A DNA stretch of 64,000 nucleotides from Prostheceraeus crozeri (Eukaryota > Platyhelminthes > Polycladida > Euryleptidae): NCBI GenBank assembly GCA_907163375.1, contig CAJQUW010017018.1:290317-354316 (forward strand), read 5' to 3'. The notes under the pieces were generated by a model, which saw only the letters and a program-made list of their open reading frames with translations, was not told where the DNA came from and ran no database searches. Position 1 is the stretch's first letter, and each line of letters begins with the position of its first letter. This document shows, in pieces, positions 30,299-40,529 of this stretch. The position numbers and the translations under genes are program-made.

Positions 30299-31309
30299 TG
30301 AGTCATCGATGAGTCATCATGCTATCTCAGCCCCCCCCCTATGGAAGGAAGGAAGGAGTTTTCCAGCAAGCGGTAGGAAGGAAGGCGATAGGAATGTGGG
30401 AAGGCTAGAGTGAGAAAAGGTGGGTTTCGGTGGTTTTTGGGATGAGAAAAGTCGAAAATCGTCATGAAGGAGGGTTCGGATGGGAAATTGGAGTTTAGAT
30501 TTGGAATCTACGTGAAATTTTGGGTGGGGAAGGAAGGAAGGAAGGCAGGAGGAGTTTTCCTGAGGCAAGGGGTGGAGAGGCAGAGTTGGAAAAGGCAGGA
30601 TTTGGATGTTTTGGGATGAGAAAGTCCATGTTTCGACATGAAGGAGGCCTCGGATGGGGAAAACGGAGGCCAGATTCGGAATCTACGTGAAATTTGGGTT
30701 AGGAAGGATGTTTCCAGCGACATCGGAGAGAAAAAGTTTTGAGGACGTCTCCCCCTCCTGTCAAACTTCCAACCTTGGTGTTAGAGATCGTAGAAAGTCG
30801 TGCAATAGCTCATTTGAAAGCTAAGAATGAGAAAAATGCAGTGGAAAGCTCAGTTTGGTCCAATTTTCCTGGGTTTAGGGAGGAAAATGGCAGGAAAACG
30901 TCAGAGTTGGAAAAGGCAGGATTTGGATGTTTTGGGATGAGAAAGTCCATGTTTCGACATGAAGGAGGCCTCGGATGGGGAAAACGGAGGCCAGATTCGG
31001 AATCTACGTGAAATTTGGGTTAGGAAGGATGTTTCCAGCGACATCGGAGAGAAAAAGTTTTGAGGACGTCTCCCCCTCCTGTCAAACTTCCAACCTTGGT
31101 GTTAGAGATCGTAGAAAGTCGTGCAATAGCTCATTTGAAAGCTAAGAATGAGACAAAATCAGTGGAAGACACGGCTTCTTCCTATCTGCCTTCGTTTAGA
31201 TGTGAGACATCATTGAAAATTTGGGACATTTTGCAGTTAGAATTTTTACGAAAACGGCTCTAGCGGGTGAACCAAGCCTCGGACAGGAAAACAGAGACCA
31301 GATTTGGAA
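30299..31309 (+). repeat. Left terminal inverted repeat of the 10-kb element
   Basis: The repeat opens with two TGAGTCA sites and a C-run, and matches the reverse complement of 39679-40401 with very few differences. It contains a 252-bp segment present twice (30581-30832 and 30902-31153), whereas the right arm has it once. The right arm has about 80 bp near its outer end that the left lacks. Long proline- or serine-rich frames on its strands are products of the base composition, not genes. Confidence 0.88.
30581..31153 (+). repeat. 252-bp direct duplication inside the left arm
   Basis: Positions 30581-30832 and 30902-31153 look identical by eye and are offset by 321 bp. The 69 bp between them is unique. 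The event postdates the element's terminal repeats. Confidence 0.88.
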
Positions 31310-33657
31310 TCAGCGTATCATTCTACACCTAAAGGGTGAGTTTCAAGTCAATCGGAGAGAAAAAGTTGAAAAGTTGGTTCTCCACATGAGATTTTTTCCT
31401 GAAAATGTTAAATTGTGGCCACATTTGGCGATCAATAGCGGAGGACTGAAAGTGAATGAAGAGCTCGGGTTTCTTTTAGGGGGAAGAAGATACTCCGTTC
31501 TCTAGGATCCTATTTTTTCAGATGCGTGGAAGGTTTCTTTTCCAAATGAGAGCCTGTTAAAAATCGAGTTTTTGCGCATTTTCCAAGATTTTGGAACTTT
31601 TTGAAAAAACGACAGTTTTTTCAGCTCGGCTCCTGATCATCGTAGAAGGTCGAGGGATATCTTAAATGAAAGGGGAGAGCGAAAAAACTTGACTGTCAAA
31701 ATTTGAAGTCAATCGGAGCAGTAGAACCGGAGATAGAAGGATTTAAAGTTTTTGGATGATGGATATTACGTCATCAGCTGATCGCCACAAACTAAAAGTG
31801 GAAACTCTCCTTGTGGAAATCTGTTCTCCTCCCGACTGGGTTGGGGTAGGTGAACTCCGGAGCTCCCATGATAGCATTGAAAATCTGAAAAACCGGGTTT
31901 CTGTAGGAAACCGACTTAGAAAATTTCATTGCTGATATCAGCAAAGGCGTCAGACTTAGAGGTTCGCCAGGAGATGGCCTTCGTCTCCAGGCCATAAAAG
32001 ACTCCAAAACTTTAAAGGCTTGTAACTTTGCTTCTACAAGTCCGTTTGACTTGATTCAAAAAGGTTTGGTCGCTATTGACCTGCCCTAAATGATAGACTA
32101 CTTATAAAATTTCATAAGTAGTGCTAAAAAGTTGAAAAAATTTTAATTCACTAGTTTTGGAGGTTTTCTCGGGTTTTCGTCCCTGCCGAAGTCAATGAAA
32201 GGATTTTTAATGATGTCTGAGCCAGTCTTCTCATGTCTTACCATGATACAAGCAGCTTTTCACTGAAAGCGAGCAAGACACGGAGAGTTTTGCTGTAATA
32301 TTCCACTGACAGGGTGATCCTTCGGGACGGCGGATGATGCCGTAGTGATAAGTGTGGCAAGGGAGTGTGTCATGTTTTAGACCGAAACCGCTGGGGCAAC
32401 TCATGTTGGGCATTTGACACAGTTCTCAACGTAGCACGTTGAACGCCAATCGAGTGAGTCTTAGCTATCTTGTCATGGGTGGCATCTAAACATCTCCATT
32501 GCAAAACGCTGGTGAATCACGGCTTGCTATCCCTCTCTACGGCTTGCTATGAAGCTGATCAAAGCAACGACTTGGGATGTTTCCTCTTACCAACTCCACC
32601 GGTTTTCATGTCTGACTATCAAGTCATGGACGGTACAAGTCTCGGAGATTTTCGGTGTCATACTTCCTGTTGGTGGGCGTTCTTTCGAGACAGCGGTGAA
32701 GTCCGTAGCGATGAGTACTGCACGGAACGTGGGCAATGGTAATCCTTGTGAAACCTCTCTGCGTCATGTTACCAAGTGGTTGTCTTTCGTCTCAACGTTG
32801 TACTCTGACCGCCAGGGCGACATTTAGCTATCTGCCACAGGTTACCTCATAAAATCTCCATTGCACTTGTCTCCCGATAGTTAGCCAACCATGCGAGAAT
32901 GAACCATAAGTTCTTTTAAGAACTGTCTCTATCACGGAGACGAAATGATGAATGGAATGAAACGGGAGGCCACCCTTGCACCACATACAACACATCACAA
33001 ACTTCTCTCTTCGCTAGTGAACAAGCTCTTGTGAACGTCGTCACAAAGTGTATCATGGTTTGCAAAAGCAAAGTTTAGTCAAATAGTTTACCGTGACACA
33101 CGATTGTAAAAGTAAAGTTTGATCATTGAAGTTTTATTCGTAAGTCTAGTCAGAAAGTGTATCATGGTTTGCAAAAGTTTTACTGCAACACAGGTTGATG
33201 TATAGTTAGAAAGTTTGATCATGGCGTTTTATGAAACACAAATGTCATAAAATGTTAGCACTAGTGTAGTCAAATAAGTTTTACCGCGACACACGTTTGA
33301 GAAAGTAAAGTTTGATCATCGAAGTTTATTCGTGAGTGTCATCAGAAAGTGTATCATGGTTTGCAAAGTTAGTGTAGTCATATAGTTTTACCGCGACGCA
33401 CGTTTGTAAAAGCAAAGTTTGATCATTGAAGTTTTATGACTGACCGAGCTCATCACAGCACTAGAAAGTTTTATCGAAAAGGTTTTACTGCACAGTATAG
33501 ATTGTCTTGTAACTTACTTTCACAGTGTTAGAAAGTTTTATTGTAGACAGTTGCCAAATGTTCCCTTATTAGGAAATTCAAACTTCATGACTGTTAGATT
33601 AGCTTCATCAGGTTTACTAAAAGCACTCTTCTACTGCAGTGAGACTGAGAGTTTAGA
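31310..33657. other. Left interior of the 10-kb element without a clear gene
   Basis: No convincing frame was found over 2.3 kb. The part at 31330-31780 repeats the phrase structure of the terminal repeat (AATCGGAG-, ATCGTAGAAGGTCG-type words), as if older repeat units had decayed. From about 33040 to 33560 a set of imperfect units shares AAAGTTTGATCAT, GTATCATGGTTTGCAAA and TTTTACCGCGACAC. Short frames near 32470-32830 show only weak likeness to anything. Confidence 0.5.
33040..33560 (+). repeat. Imperfect tandem units of about 90-150 bp
   Basis: Recurring words are GTATCATGGTTTGCAAAAG, TTTACCG(C/T)GACACACG and AAAGTTTGATCATTGAAG. They recur in the same order at least three times with variable spacing. 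A related simpler array (GTTAGAAATAAAGTTGA) lies at 34270-34520. Both flank the only plus-strand frame of the element. Confidence 0.75.
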
Positions 33658-33915
33658 ATGTTATATGAAATGACACATAGGGACTATCAAGATGCCTTAG
33701 ATTCACTTAAAATTAAAAAAGTAGAAATGACCATTTTAAAATCACAGTCGCATCAAGTTAGAACAACGACGTTTAGGAAACGAGGTCTCTCAGCTTGGGA
33801 AGACAAGCGATGCTGGATTAGTCCTAACCATTCATTACCGTACGACCATCCAGACACTCATCTACCTCCACCCAAGAGACAGAAACTTTCTCTTCCTCCG
33901 TCCGGCGATGTCTGA
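33658..33915 (+). CDS. Fragment resembling the C-terminus of Polinton-type DNA polymerase
   Basis: The 85-residue frame contains QSHQVRTTTFRKRGLSAWED directly followed by KRCWISPNHSLPYDHPD. Family-B polymerases of many Polintons end with a closely similar pattern: a Lys-x-x-Leu-Ser stretch, then Asp-Asp-Lys-Arg, then a Leu-x-Tyr-Gly-His word. A proline- and lysine-rich tail (PPPKRQKLSLPP) resembling a nuclear localisation signal follows. I see no upstream polymerase motifs nearby, so this may be a last exon or a left-over piece. It is the only sizeable plus-strand frame in the element. The identification rests on one short pattern. Confidence 0.45.
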   Translation: MLYEMTHRDYQDALDSLKIKKVEMTILKSQSHQVRTTTFRKRGLSAWEDKRCWISPNHSLPYDHPDTHLPPPKRQKLSLPPSGDV

Positions 33916-34711
33916 TGATGAATGCTTCCTCTCTGTTGTGGTTGATGTTTTGCTTTTTCGCTCCATGGCGTTTTCTATGGGGCGTTGTGAGGGAGTGCCT
34001 CGTAACATGCGTCCAACTCCTGATCACTTCATATCATGACTTGCATATCAACTGGTTTTCCTGCCTTTGTTTTCTCCCTGCACATGAGTGACTTTGTTTT
34101 CGCCGGTGATGTGAGCCATAAAAACTTTGTTTTCTGCTACCATCAGTATTAACTATGTGTGACTGTGATGAAATGTCCTTCATTCAATAACATATCAGGT
34201 ACAGACTGTCTCGTTTTTCTTTTGACATAAAGATGGGATTCTCGCTCAATAGACAGAAGTAAAAGTTTTGATCATTTTGTAAGATGGGTAGGGTTAGAAA
34301 TAAAGTTGATGATTATAAAGTTAGAAATAAAGTTGACGTTTGTAAGTTAGATATAAAGTTGATGATTGTAAAGTTAGAAATAGAGTTATAACCATGTCGC
34401 TGTTTGTAAGATAGGTGAAATATAAATGAAGTCAGAATCACTTCACTGTTTGTAAAGTTAGAAATAAAGTTGACGTTTGTAAAGTTTGAAATAAAGTTGT
34501 TGTTTGTAAAGTTTGTAAGTTATCATCCTCACCAACGAATGTGACATCATGACAATTTCTTCGGCTTAGGAAACATCAACCACTTTGATGACTCATGTCT
34601 ATAAATAGCGCTGACTCATCATAAAGCGAAGAACCTTCTTGATGACCTTTTCACCGACAAGAGTGTGGGCGATAGTTCATTGCGATGACTAATTCAAAAC
34701 ACATCAGGTGA
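33916..34711. other. Repeat-rich spacer with promoter-like sites
   Basis: A GTTAGAAATAAAGTTGA-type array lies at 34270-34520. After it come two TGACTCA sites (34589-34595 and 34612-34618) that bracket a TATA-like word (TATAAATA at 34600-34607), a compact promoter-like group pointing in neither direction with certainty. No gene start follows it closely on the plus strand. Confidence 0.5.
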
Positions 34712-35443
34712 TTAACACGATTCTATTAACTGTGACTCATACAGATAACGCATTAAAGATTTAACAATGTCAGCTACTTTACTGATATCACGTAAACCAG
34801 TCATGATACAATGTCCGTTGTGAAACACTGCAATATGTACAGGATGCCACTTCCGAATCAGAGCAGCAGGAAAGAGTTCAGTTTCATAAAATATACAATG
34901 ATTACTGGTTTTAATGTTGGCTAGATTCACCAACATCTTCAATTGAACAGACACTACTATATTCTTCAATGTCAGGGGACTGAGGCGTAGATGAGGCATG
35001 AGTGTTCGTATTTTCTTGACGACTTCGTAACACATGGACTGCATCACGAAATGAGAAAGGTTTCCTAGGACTTGGATTTTGCAACAGGAACGATTTGAAG
35101 ATTTCGACCGTTGCTCATGCGAATGACCAACATTTGCGGACGACCGCGATGATAGACTGAATCGGGAAGATGGGTATGCAACTGTTCTAAATCGATGTCT
35201 CTTCTGAGATTCATTTCGCGCATGGCGTTGATGATGCAGATGGAGAGCATGACTCACAAATGACATGAGGGTTGAGTGAACTTCCCTTTTATACTTTTCC
35301 CATGAGGGTTTTGGAATCACGATGTAGCAGTGATCATTATGTAGAATCATCCTTTGAATGCGAATAAATATAATGCCGTCTCCTACGTTAATGACACGGC
35401 AAGAGTTGGATAGGATTGTGCGATGTGACCTTCGTAGTTGCAA
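34712..35443 (-). pseudogene. TBP-like (TATA-binding protein-like) domain protein of the 10-kb element; broken
   Basis: The C-terminal 85 residues follow the TBP repeat pattern: LTLKNIVVSVQLKMLVNL is like the start of a TBP half-repeat (LQNIVSTVNL...LDL), then YETELFPAALIRKWHPVHIA matches the NPKRFAAVIMRIREPK region, and HNGHCIMTGLRDISKVADI matches the SGKMVCTGAKS region. TBP nucleates transcription on TATA elements. A TBP-like gene on a mobile element is unusual among animals; some large DNA viruses carry one. The upstream part of the frame is basic and not recognisable. It is the last gene of the minus-strand series. The gene has at least one break. Homology is judged by eye only. Confidence 0.6.
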
Positions 35444-35697
35444 GCCTTCTAGAGTTATCTGAAGTTGACGCTTCGCATCATGAAATGTAACACACTAATT
35501 TTTCCATGATACATGGAGGCATGCTGATAATTTCCACATGTTTAAAACCTGGGTGAAGAAGGGTATGCCTAAGAAAGAAGGAGAGAGAGTCATGTTCATG
35601 TGTGGCATGGTGAGTGTACATTTTCTTTCTTGATACGGTGGCCGTTAGGCCGTGGTCTCATAAAGACCGATGGTGCGTTCTCAGTGTGTAGAGAGTG

Positions 35698-36147
35698 CTA
35701 CTGTAGTTGATCATCATCAACATGGACATCATTTTTAAAGGTTATGGAGACAAGATAAGGATTCAACGTAAACAACCTTTCGTCCCTGCGCTGACCCATG
35801 TAGATGGTTTGAATTTTAATTTCGAAGGAGTAGAATCCTTTTCCCAAAATGGGGAGTGGCTTGCAATTGAGTAAGTCGAATTCGCTGCCCTCCTTTTCAT
35901 GGATGATGAGACAGTGTCTATCCATATGAACATACATGTATCATCTTTCCATGATGGGAACTTGTGGCCGCTTCCCATTGTGTCGAACAATTTCTTTGGG
36001 AATGGTAAGATTTTCTTTCAGGAATGTTTCAAGAGTATTGAATTGTAACCGTGTCCAATAGTCTAATGGCACACACACGGCCAGTCCATACTTTGTTGAC
36101 ATAACCTTTAGATCATCTATCCGATGACTTGGAGTTTTTATGGTCAC
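35698..36147 (-). pseudogene. Block-2 copy of an unknown gene of the 10-kb element; broken
   Basis: Two adjacent pieces match the pieces at 37855-38493. Shared patterns are a tryptophan-containing helix (VPLDYWTRLQFNTLETFL here, IPIDDWLRQQLDILEDFV in the other copy) and a beta-rich part (GKGFYSFEIKIQTIYMG here, GAGFYSFHIEVPAVYVG in the other). The helix-with-tryptophan pattern is faintly like PC4-type single-strand DNA-binding proteins, which I note only as a possibility. The gene lies between the TBP-like gene and the other block-2 gene on the same strand. It has one or two breaks. Confidence 0.5.
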
Positions 36148-36657
36148 GGCTTCTCCATGATGAGTTATCTTTTGATTGAAAGCATTTTTACCCGATGCTA
36201 AAGTAAGGGAGTTCAGTGTACCCAGTGGAGAGCAGAGGAGTTGATGACTTCGAGCAACTGCATGGTTAGCGCAAGGACGGAAATGATTGCCATGAGCTCA
36301 GTCGTCCGTTTATAACCAGACCTAGCTCCAATCACATGCGTTTTAGTGACGCACCTCTTCTATCGAACAAAGACGCATTCATTTATCTAACAAAGAGCCT
36401 GATAGTAATGCACAAAGCGCAATGACTCATGTCGTGTCACGCCCCTTTTCTCGAACAAAGACGCATTCATTTATCTAACAAAGCGCAATGACTCATGTTG
36501 CTCTATACACCATTACAAAATACTCAGTGAAAAGAAATCTTTATTATATCTACACAATGTGTCGACGATCAAACAAAGTCTTGGATGTAAACACACTCAG
36601 TTGAATCATGATATGTTTAACAACGTACGCATTACCTTCCATCGTCTCTTCTATTCT

Positions 36658-36996
36658 CTACATAATTTTCTCCATTTGACGACCATAAAATTGATCACTA
36701 AGAGTAATCCATTCTGTACAATAAGATCCAAAATGAAGTGGTTTTTGCAAATTTTTCAACTCTATATAAGCAACGAGTCTACCCTTTACATCTTGAGGTT
36801 GTAAACTCTCTATCAATCTTTTAAAGAGAGGAAGGCTTTCAGATATCACTACTTTCTTATCATTCATCTTCATTTTAAATGTAAGCTTCACATCTCGTAA
36901 AAATCCATCGAATCCTTGTTGATCAAGTGTCAAATGACACATGTGGTTACTTAAGGTACGATGCGCCATCATAAACGTTGTGACTATAGATTTCAC
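36658..36996 (-). pseudogene. Block-2 copy of a polymerase-N-terminus-like gene; broken
   Basis: The frame contains DVKGRLVAYIELKNLQKPLHF followed by a region ending DQFYGRQMEKIM. The gene at 39194-39685 has DVKGRLVAEIEFEKV, VVFHFASYS and DFYQRHMAKI in the same order, so the two are paralogues. The arrangement of a beta-rich part, then a short helix that is followed in the longer copy by SFHEHGSNLHL, resembles the N-terminal portion of Polinton-type polymerases, where a Gly-Ser-Gly-Trp word occupies that place. It is a remnant of uncertain function. Confidence 0.45.
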
Positions 36997-37142
36997 ATTG
37001 CTTCAAGGACTTCCACTATGAATAGAACAGAAATAACAATCATGTTCCACTGTAAGTTTATTCAACACCAGACAAAATTTACAAGTACAGAATACACTTC
37101 ATAAAATGATCATCATTCATTCACAAGGAGTAAAAACATGCT

Positions 37143-37703
37143 TTACATAGACCCATGCTGTTGACAAAAATATAGATACAGTTCATAAACGTCATAGAGA
37201 CTACAATGCCAGCCTGAAGAGAGTTTTGCAATGTAGGTGGCTTTATTTCTAGTATTACAATGGGATGGTGGTCTGTAAAGGTGATGTCTCTCACCAAAAC
37301 AAACAGCCATATCAAAAATCATTTCATCTCTAAACTTCTTTTGATCACAATGCATATGATAGTCTTGTCTTACACGATCTACCCAACATGGTAAATATAA
37401 ATTATCAATGTGCAACTGAAGTATTGCTGCTTCTCGTTCAGAATCATTTCCTAATATTTTAACAATATGAAAACCTGACAGCCACCGTTTGAAATCACTT
37501 ATCAAATACGTTTCATTTACAAATCCAATATGAATCAAAATAGAAGGATCAAGTCCATGCACATGACGTCGTGACCATTCGTCTTTGTGTGGAGGACAGT
37601 AGGCAAATCTATGATATACACTAACAACAGTTTGATCACTTTCTCTCATTGCAATAGCACTCAATTCCTGCATGGGTGTTCCCTCACTGTCTATTAAGAT
37701 GAC
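37143..37703 (-). CDS. DnaQ-like (DEDD-type) exonuclease candidate
   Basis: The frame continues upstream of its first methionine into VVILIDSEGTPMQELSAIAM, whose Asp-x-Glu within a hydrophobic strand is the first exonuclease motif of the DnaQ/DEDD group. Further on are HVHGLDPSILIHIGF, then ILGNDSEREAAIL, which would be the second motif with Asn-Asp, and a cysteine/histidine-rich C-terminal half ending in HCSLYDVYELYLYF. Such nucleases proofread or process DNA and RNA ends. The frame is open over about 185 residues. It separates the two repeated blocks on the minus strand. Family placement is by motif only. Confidence 0.5.
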   Translation of the reverse strand, partial: VILIDSEGTPMQELSAIAMRESDQTVVSVYHRFAYCPPHKDEWSRRHVHGLDPSILIHIGFVNETYLISDFKRWLSGFHIVKILGNDSEREAAILQLHIDNLYLPCWVDRVRQDYHMHCDQKKFRDEMIFDMAVCFGERHHLYRPPSHCNTRNKATYIAKLSSGWHCSLYDVYELYLYFCQQHGSM

Positions 37704-37854
37704 AACCTACAATATCAAAAAGACTTCATTACAAAATAATACATTGAGCAGAAACTTTACAAGGATGTCTGTCCTTAACATAACAAAAGATAGATACAAC
37801 ATGATTACAATGTTTTTTTGAACATGACGCGCAAGACCACGTTTTCCACATTCA

Positions 37855-38493
37855 CTACATACTAACTGATTGCAATACTTCAGATTTCTCTTTGGTCGTA
37901 GCACCATCTTTCTTTGATGTGCGACGACGTTTAGGTTTGGTGACAGGTTCTTGACACTCTTTGACACAAGAATCAATGACTTTCTCAATGTGATCAAGAC
38001 TTGTCAACTCAGGTTGATGATGACTTTGAGCAATGCGCAAATTGAGAGAAATCAAATTACCGTCAGATTGATGAGGTCCCACATAAACAGCAGGCACCTC
38101 AATATGAAATGAATAAAAGCCTGCACCTAGCGATGACAATTCTGTTTCAACTGACTGTTCAACTGTCACTCCGGAAGTGACTTTACAATACTTACTTTGC
38201 AAAATATAGCAGCGAGTGCCGCGATACAAAGGTTTATAATAAGAAGTTTTCTTTTCTGCTCACAACTGTAATAGTTCAGTAGGAATAAGAGCCATTTGCC
38301 TCACAAAGTCTTCTAAAATGTCAAGCTGCTGACGCAACCAATCATCAATAGGGATGCTCAGGTTTTGACCGCAACGATTTACTTGCGTATCCACTTTTGG
38401 TAAGTATACCGCCGGCGTTTGAAGATAGAGTCGAACACCGTTGTAGCGCACTTGTTGCTTGTAGGTAGGATAGCCGTGAATTACCTTTTTCAA
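37855..38493 (-). pseudogene. Block-1 copy of an unknown gene of the 10-kb element; broken
   Basis: The first part contains YNGVRLYLQTPAVYLPKV and IPIDDWLRQQLDILEDFV; the second contains GAGFYSFHIEVPAVYVG, then a basic tail with KPKRRRTSKKDG that looks like a nuclear localisation signal. It matches 35698-36147 in order and pattern but is more complete. An overlapping frame on the same strand (37707-37997) with CSECGKRGLARHVQK could hold part of a small zinc-binding protein. Function is unknown. It has one or two breaks. Confidence 0.5.
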
Positions 38494-38686
38494 TTTTCGG
38501 ATTCCACAGCTCGAGAAGTTGAGGATTCAGTGATGCCGCAGTTGGAGTAGGATTGATGGCCATGGCAGTCTGTAACGAGAGAATACCACTAAGTACATTC
38601 ATGATCATCAGAGAAAAGAAAATCCTTAGCTTAGCAGTGACATATGAGGTGGCTCTTAAGTGGACCTTTTGGGGCATTCACATGAT

Positions 38687-38929
38687 TTAAAGCTTATCAC
38701 CAAAGTCTAAGTCTTCGTCATCGTCCAGTAAATTAAATGTCTTGGGCTTAGGACCCGAATTAAGTTTCAATTCCCTAAAAGACTTAGAGGTAAAGCTTCT
38801 AGGTGGTGGAAGTGGCGGTGGTGGTGATGGTTCAACAAAATAAGCTTGTACAATCATCGACCACACTCTCTCCTGCGTCTCTCTTCTAAAATGCTGGTAA
38901 GGTTTCGGCCACACAGTCATGACACTCAC
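38687..38929 (-). CDS. Small proline-rich frame
   Basis: The 80-residue frame has a central proline run (PSPPPPLPPPRSFTSKSF) and an acidic end (LLDDDEDLDFGD). It begins MSVMTVWPKPYQHFRR. It lies between the two genes of block 1 on the same strand. Proline-rich linkers and acidic tails are common in structural or regulatory viral proteins, but I do not recognise this one. The neighbouring frame at 38345-38677 may be its continuation or a shadow of the overlapping gene. Confidence 0.4.
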   Translation of the reverse strand: MSVMTVWPKPYQHFRRETQERVWSMIVQAYFVEPSPPPPLPPPRSFTSKSFRELKLNSGPKPKTFNLLDDDEDLDFGDKL

Positions 38930-39193
38930 TTGTAAATTTGCAAACAGGATTTAATCAGACAAAATTGAAACGGAGAATGGCTTGAGCAAGTCACACACGC
39001 TTTCCAAGTCAAGAGAATGAAATGAAGAGAAAATGGGGAGACGTCTGCTTTTATAGTCTCCTGCGAATCCACATTTGACACTGTGAGAGCCAATCACAAA
39101 CCTCCGTTTCTCCCCTGACTTCGCTGCGGCAAGGAAAAGGAGGCACGCGGACGACTGACTCATGAATGCTTTTCCCAAATCTTGTAGTCAAAT

Positions 39194-39685
39194 CTAGTTT
39201 AGCACATTGAGTTGAATATGAATGTGTTTTATGCGACATAAGTGCAAGTTGGATCCATGCTCATGAAATGAATCTAGTCGAGATGCAATTTTCGCCATGT
39301 GTCGCTGATAGAAATCTTTGGGATCATGTATCGTCTCTGCAGAATAGGATGCAAAATGAAACACAACACGTTCACCTGCATGTTCATCAGTCACTTTCTC
39401 AAATTCAATCTCTGCAACTAATCGACCTTTCACATCTTTATTCATCAAACTGTCTATGAGCAGTTGGAAAACGAAGTAACCTTTAGCGATAGCAAATTCT
39501 AAGTCTGCCTTTTCATGATGAAATGAGATGATGTAGTCCCTAATCACACCACGAAGACTTTGTCGATAAAAACGTAGTGAACAAAATTCATTCGTAAATT
39601 CTACTGCTTCTGTCATCTTTCTTCCTATCACTTTGGAGACATAGCATGAATAACATTCAGGTGTAACATGGCACGTTGATTCCAA
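39194..39685 (-). CDS. Block-1 polymerase-N-terminus-like protein
   Basis: The 163-residue frame starts within 10 bp of the inner edge of the right terminal repeat and reads MESTCHVTPECYSCYVS. Its second half has DVKGRLVAEIEFEKV, VVFHFASYSAETI, DFYQRHMAKIASRLDSF and then HGSNLHLCRIKHIHIQLNV. N-terminal regions of Polinton-type polymerases have a like succession ending in a Gly-Ser-Gly-Trp word and a beta strand. The paralogue at 36658-36996 preserves the middle. Its promoter would lie in the terminal repeat. Whether it is a separate protein or a first exon cannot be told here. Confidence 0.45.
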   Translation of the reverse strand: MESTCHVTPECYSCYVSKVIGRKMTEAVEFTNEFCSLRFYRQSLRGVIRDYIISFHHEKADLEFAIAKGYFVFQLLIDSLMNKDVKGRLVAEIEFEKVTDEHAGERVVFHFASYSAETIHDPKDFYQRHMAKIASRLDSFHEHGSNLHLCRIKHIHIQLNVLN

Positions 39686-40401
39686 ATCTGGTCTCTGTTT
39701 TCCTGTCCGAGGCTTGGTTCACCCACTAGAGCCGTTTTCGTAAAAATTCTAACTGCAAAATGTCCCAAATTTTCAATGATGTCTCACATCTAAACGAAGG
39801 CAGATAGGAAGAAGCCGTGTCTTCCACTGATTTTGTCTCATTCTTAGCTTTCAAATGAGCTATTGCACGACTTTCTACGATCTCTAACACCAAGGTTGGA
39901 AGTTTGACAGGAGGGGGAGACGTCCTCAAAACTTTTTCTCTCCGATGTCGCTGGAAACATCCTTCCTAACCCAAATTTCACGTAGATTCCGAATCTGGCC
40001 TCCGTTTTCCCCATCCGAGGCCTCCTTCATGTCGAAACATGGACTTTCTCATCCCAAAACATCCAAATCCTGCCTTTTCCAACTCTGCCTCTCCACCCCT
40101 TGCCTCAGGAAAACTCCTCCTGCCTTCCTTCCTTCCCCACCCAAAATTTCACGTAGATTCCAAATCTAAACTCCAATTTCTCATCCGAACCCTCCTTCAT
40201 GACGATTTCCGACTTTTCTCATCCCAAAAACCACCGAAACCCACCTTTTCTCACTCTAGCCTTCCCACATTCCTATCGCCTTCCTTCCTTCCAGAGGGGG
40301 GGGGTAGGGAACAGTTTTCTCCTCTCGGACCCATTCCTCCCAGCACATCCTTGCCCATCTCCCTTCCTTACAGAGGGGGGCTGAGTCAGCATGATGACTC
40401 A
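39679..40401 (-). repeat. Right terminal inverted repeat of the 10-kb element
   Basis: The reverse complement matches 30299-31309 with very few differences over the shared parts. It carries the duplicated segment once and has an outer stretch of about 80 bp (with TCCCAGCACATCC) that the left arm lacks. It ends with TGAGTCA and TGACTCA sites at 40382-40388 and 40395-40401. I could not identify a clear target duplication. Confidence 0.88.
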
Positions 40402-40529
40402 TCGTTGCACATTTTGCGCCTGGGATGGGATTACTACTGCACCTGGGATGGATTACTACTGTCATATAATATAACAAATGTATTATAATATATATTATAA
40501 TGTATATAATAAATGACAATGATTGTCAT

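Larger units (their letters stand above)
30299..40401. mobile_element. 10.1-kb virus-like element with long terminal inverted repeats, family unknown; broken
   Basis: Long inverted repeats (about 1.0 kb left, 0.72 kb right) end in paired AP-1-type sites and a C-run. Inside are mostly minus-strand gene remnants: a TBP-like domain, a DnaQ-like exonuclease, two copies of a block of small genes, and on the plus strand a frame resembling the C-terminal end of Polinton-type DNA polymerases. No transposase or integrase was found. It may be a reduced relative of Polintons or another DNA-virus-derived element. It is less AT-rich than the Polintons beside it. The coding part is broken at a dozen or more points, yet the terminal repeats are nearly identical, suggesting movement in trans or recent homogenisation. 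Confidence 0.7.

Noticed and set aside
30320-31310. Several 60-100 residue frames rich in Pro, Ser or Lys in the terminal repeats
   Set aside because: They occur on both strands of repeat DNA of skewed composition and reappear in both arms; no family pattern.
32470-32827. Two overlapping plus-strand frames with faint likeness to small Polinton virion proteins
   Set aside because: The likeness rests on a few scattered residues (LPVGGRSFETAVKSV, NGNPCETSLRH); too weak without a profile search.
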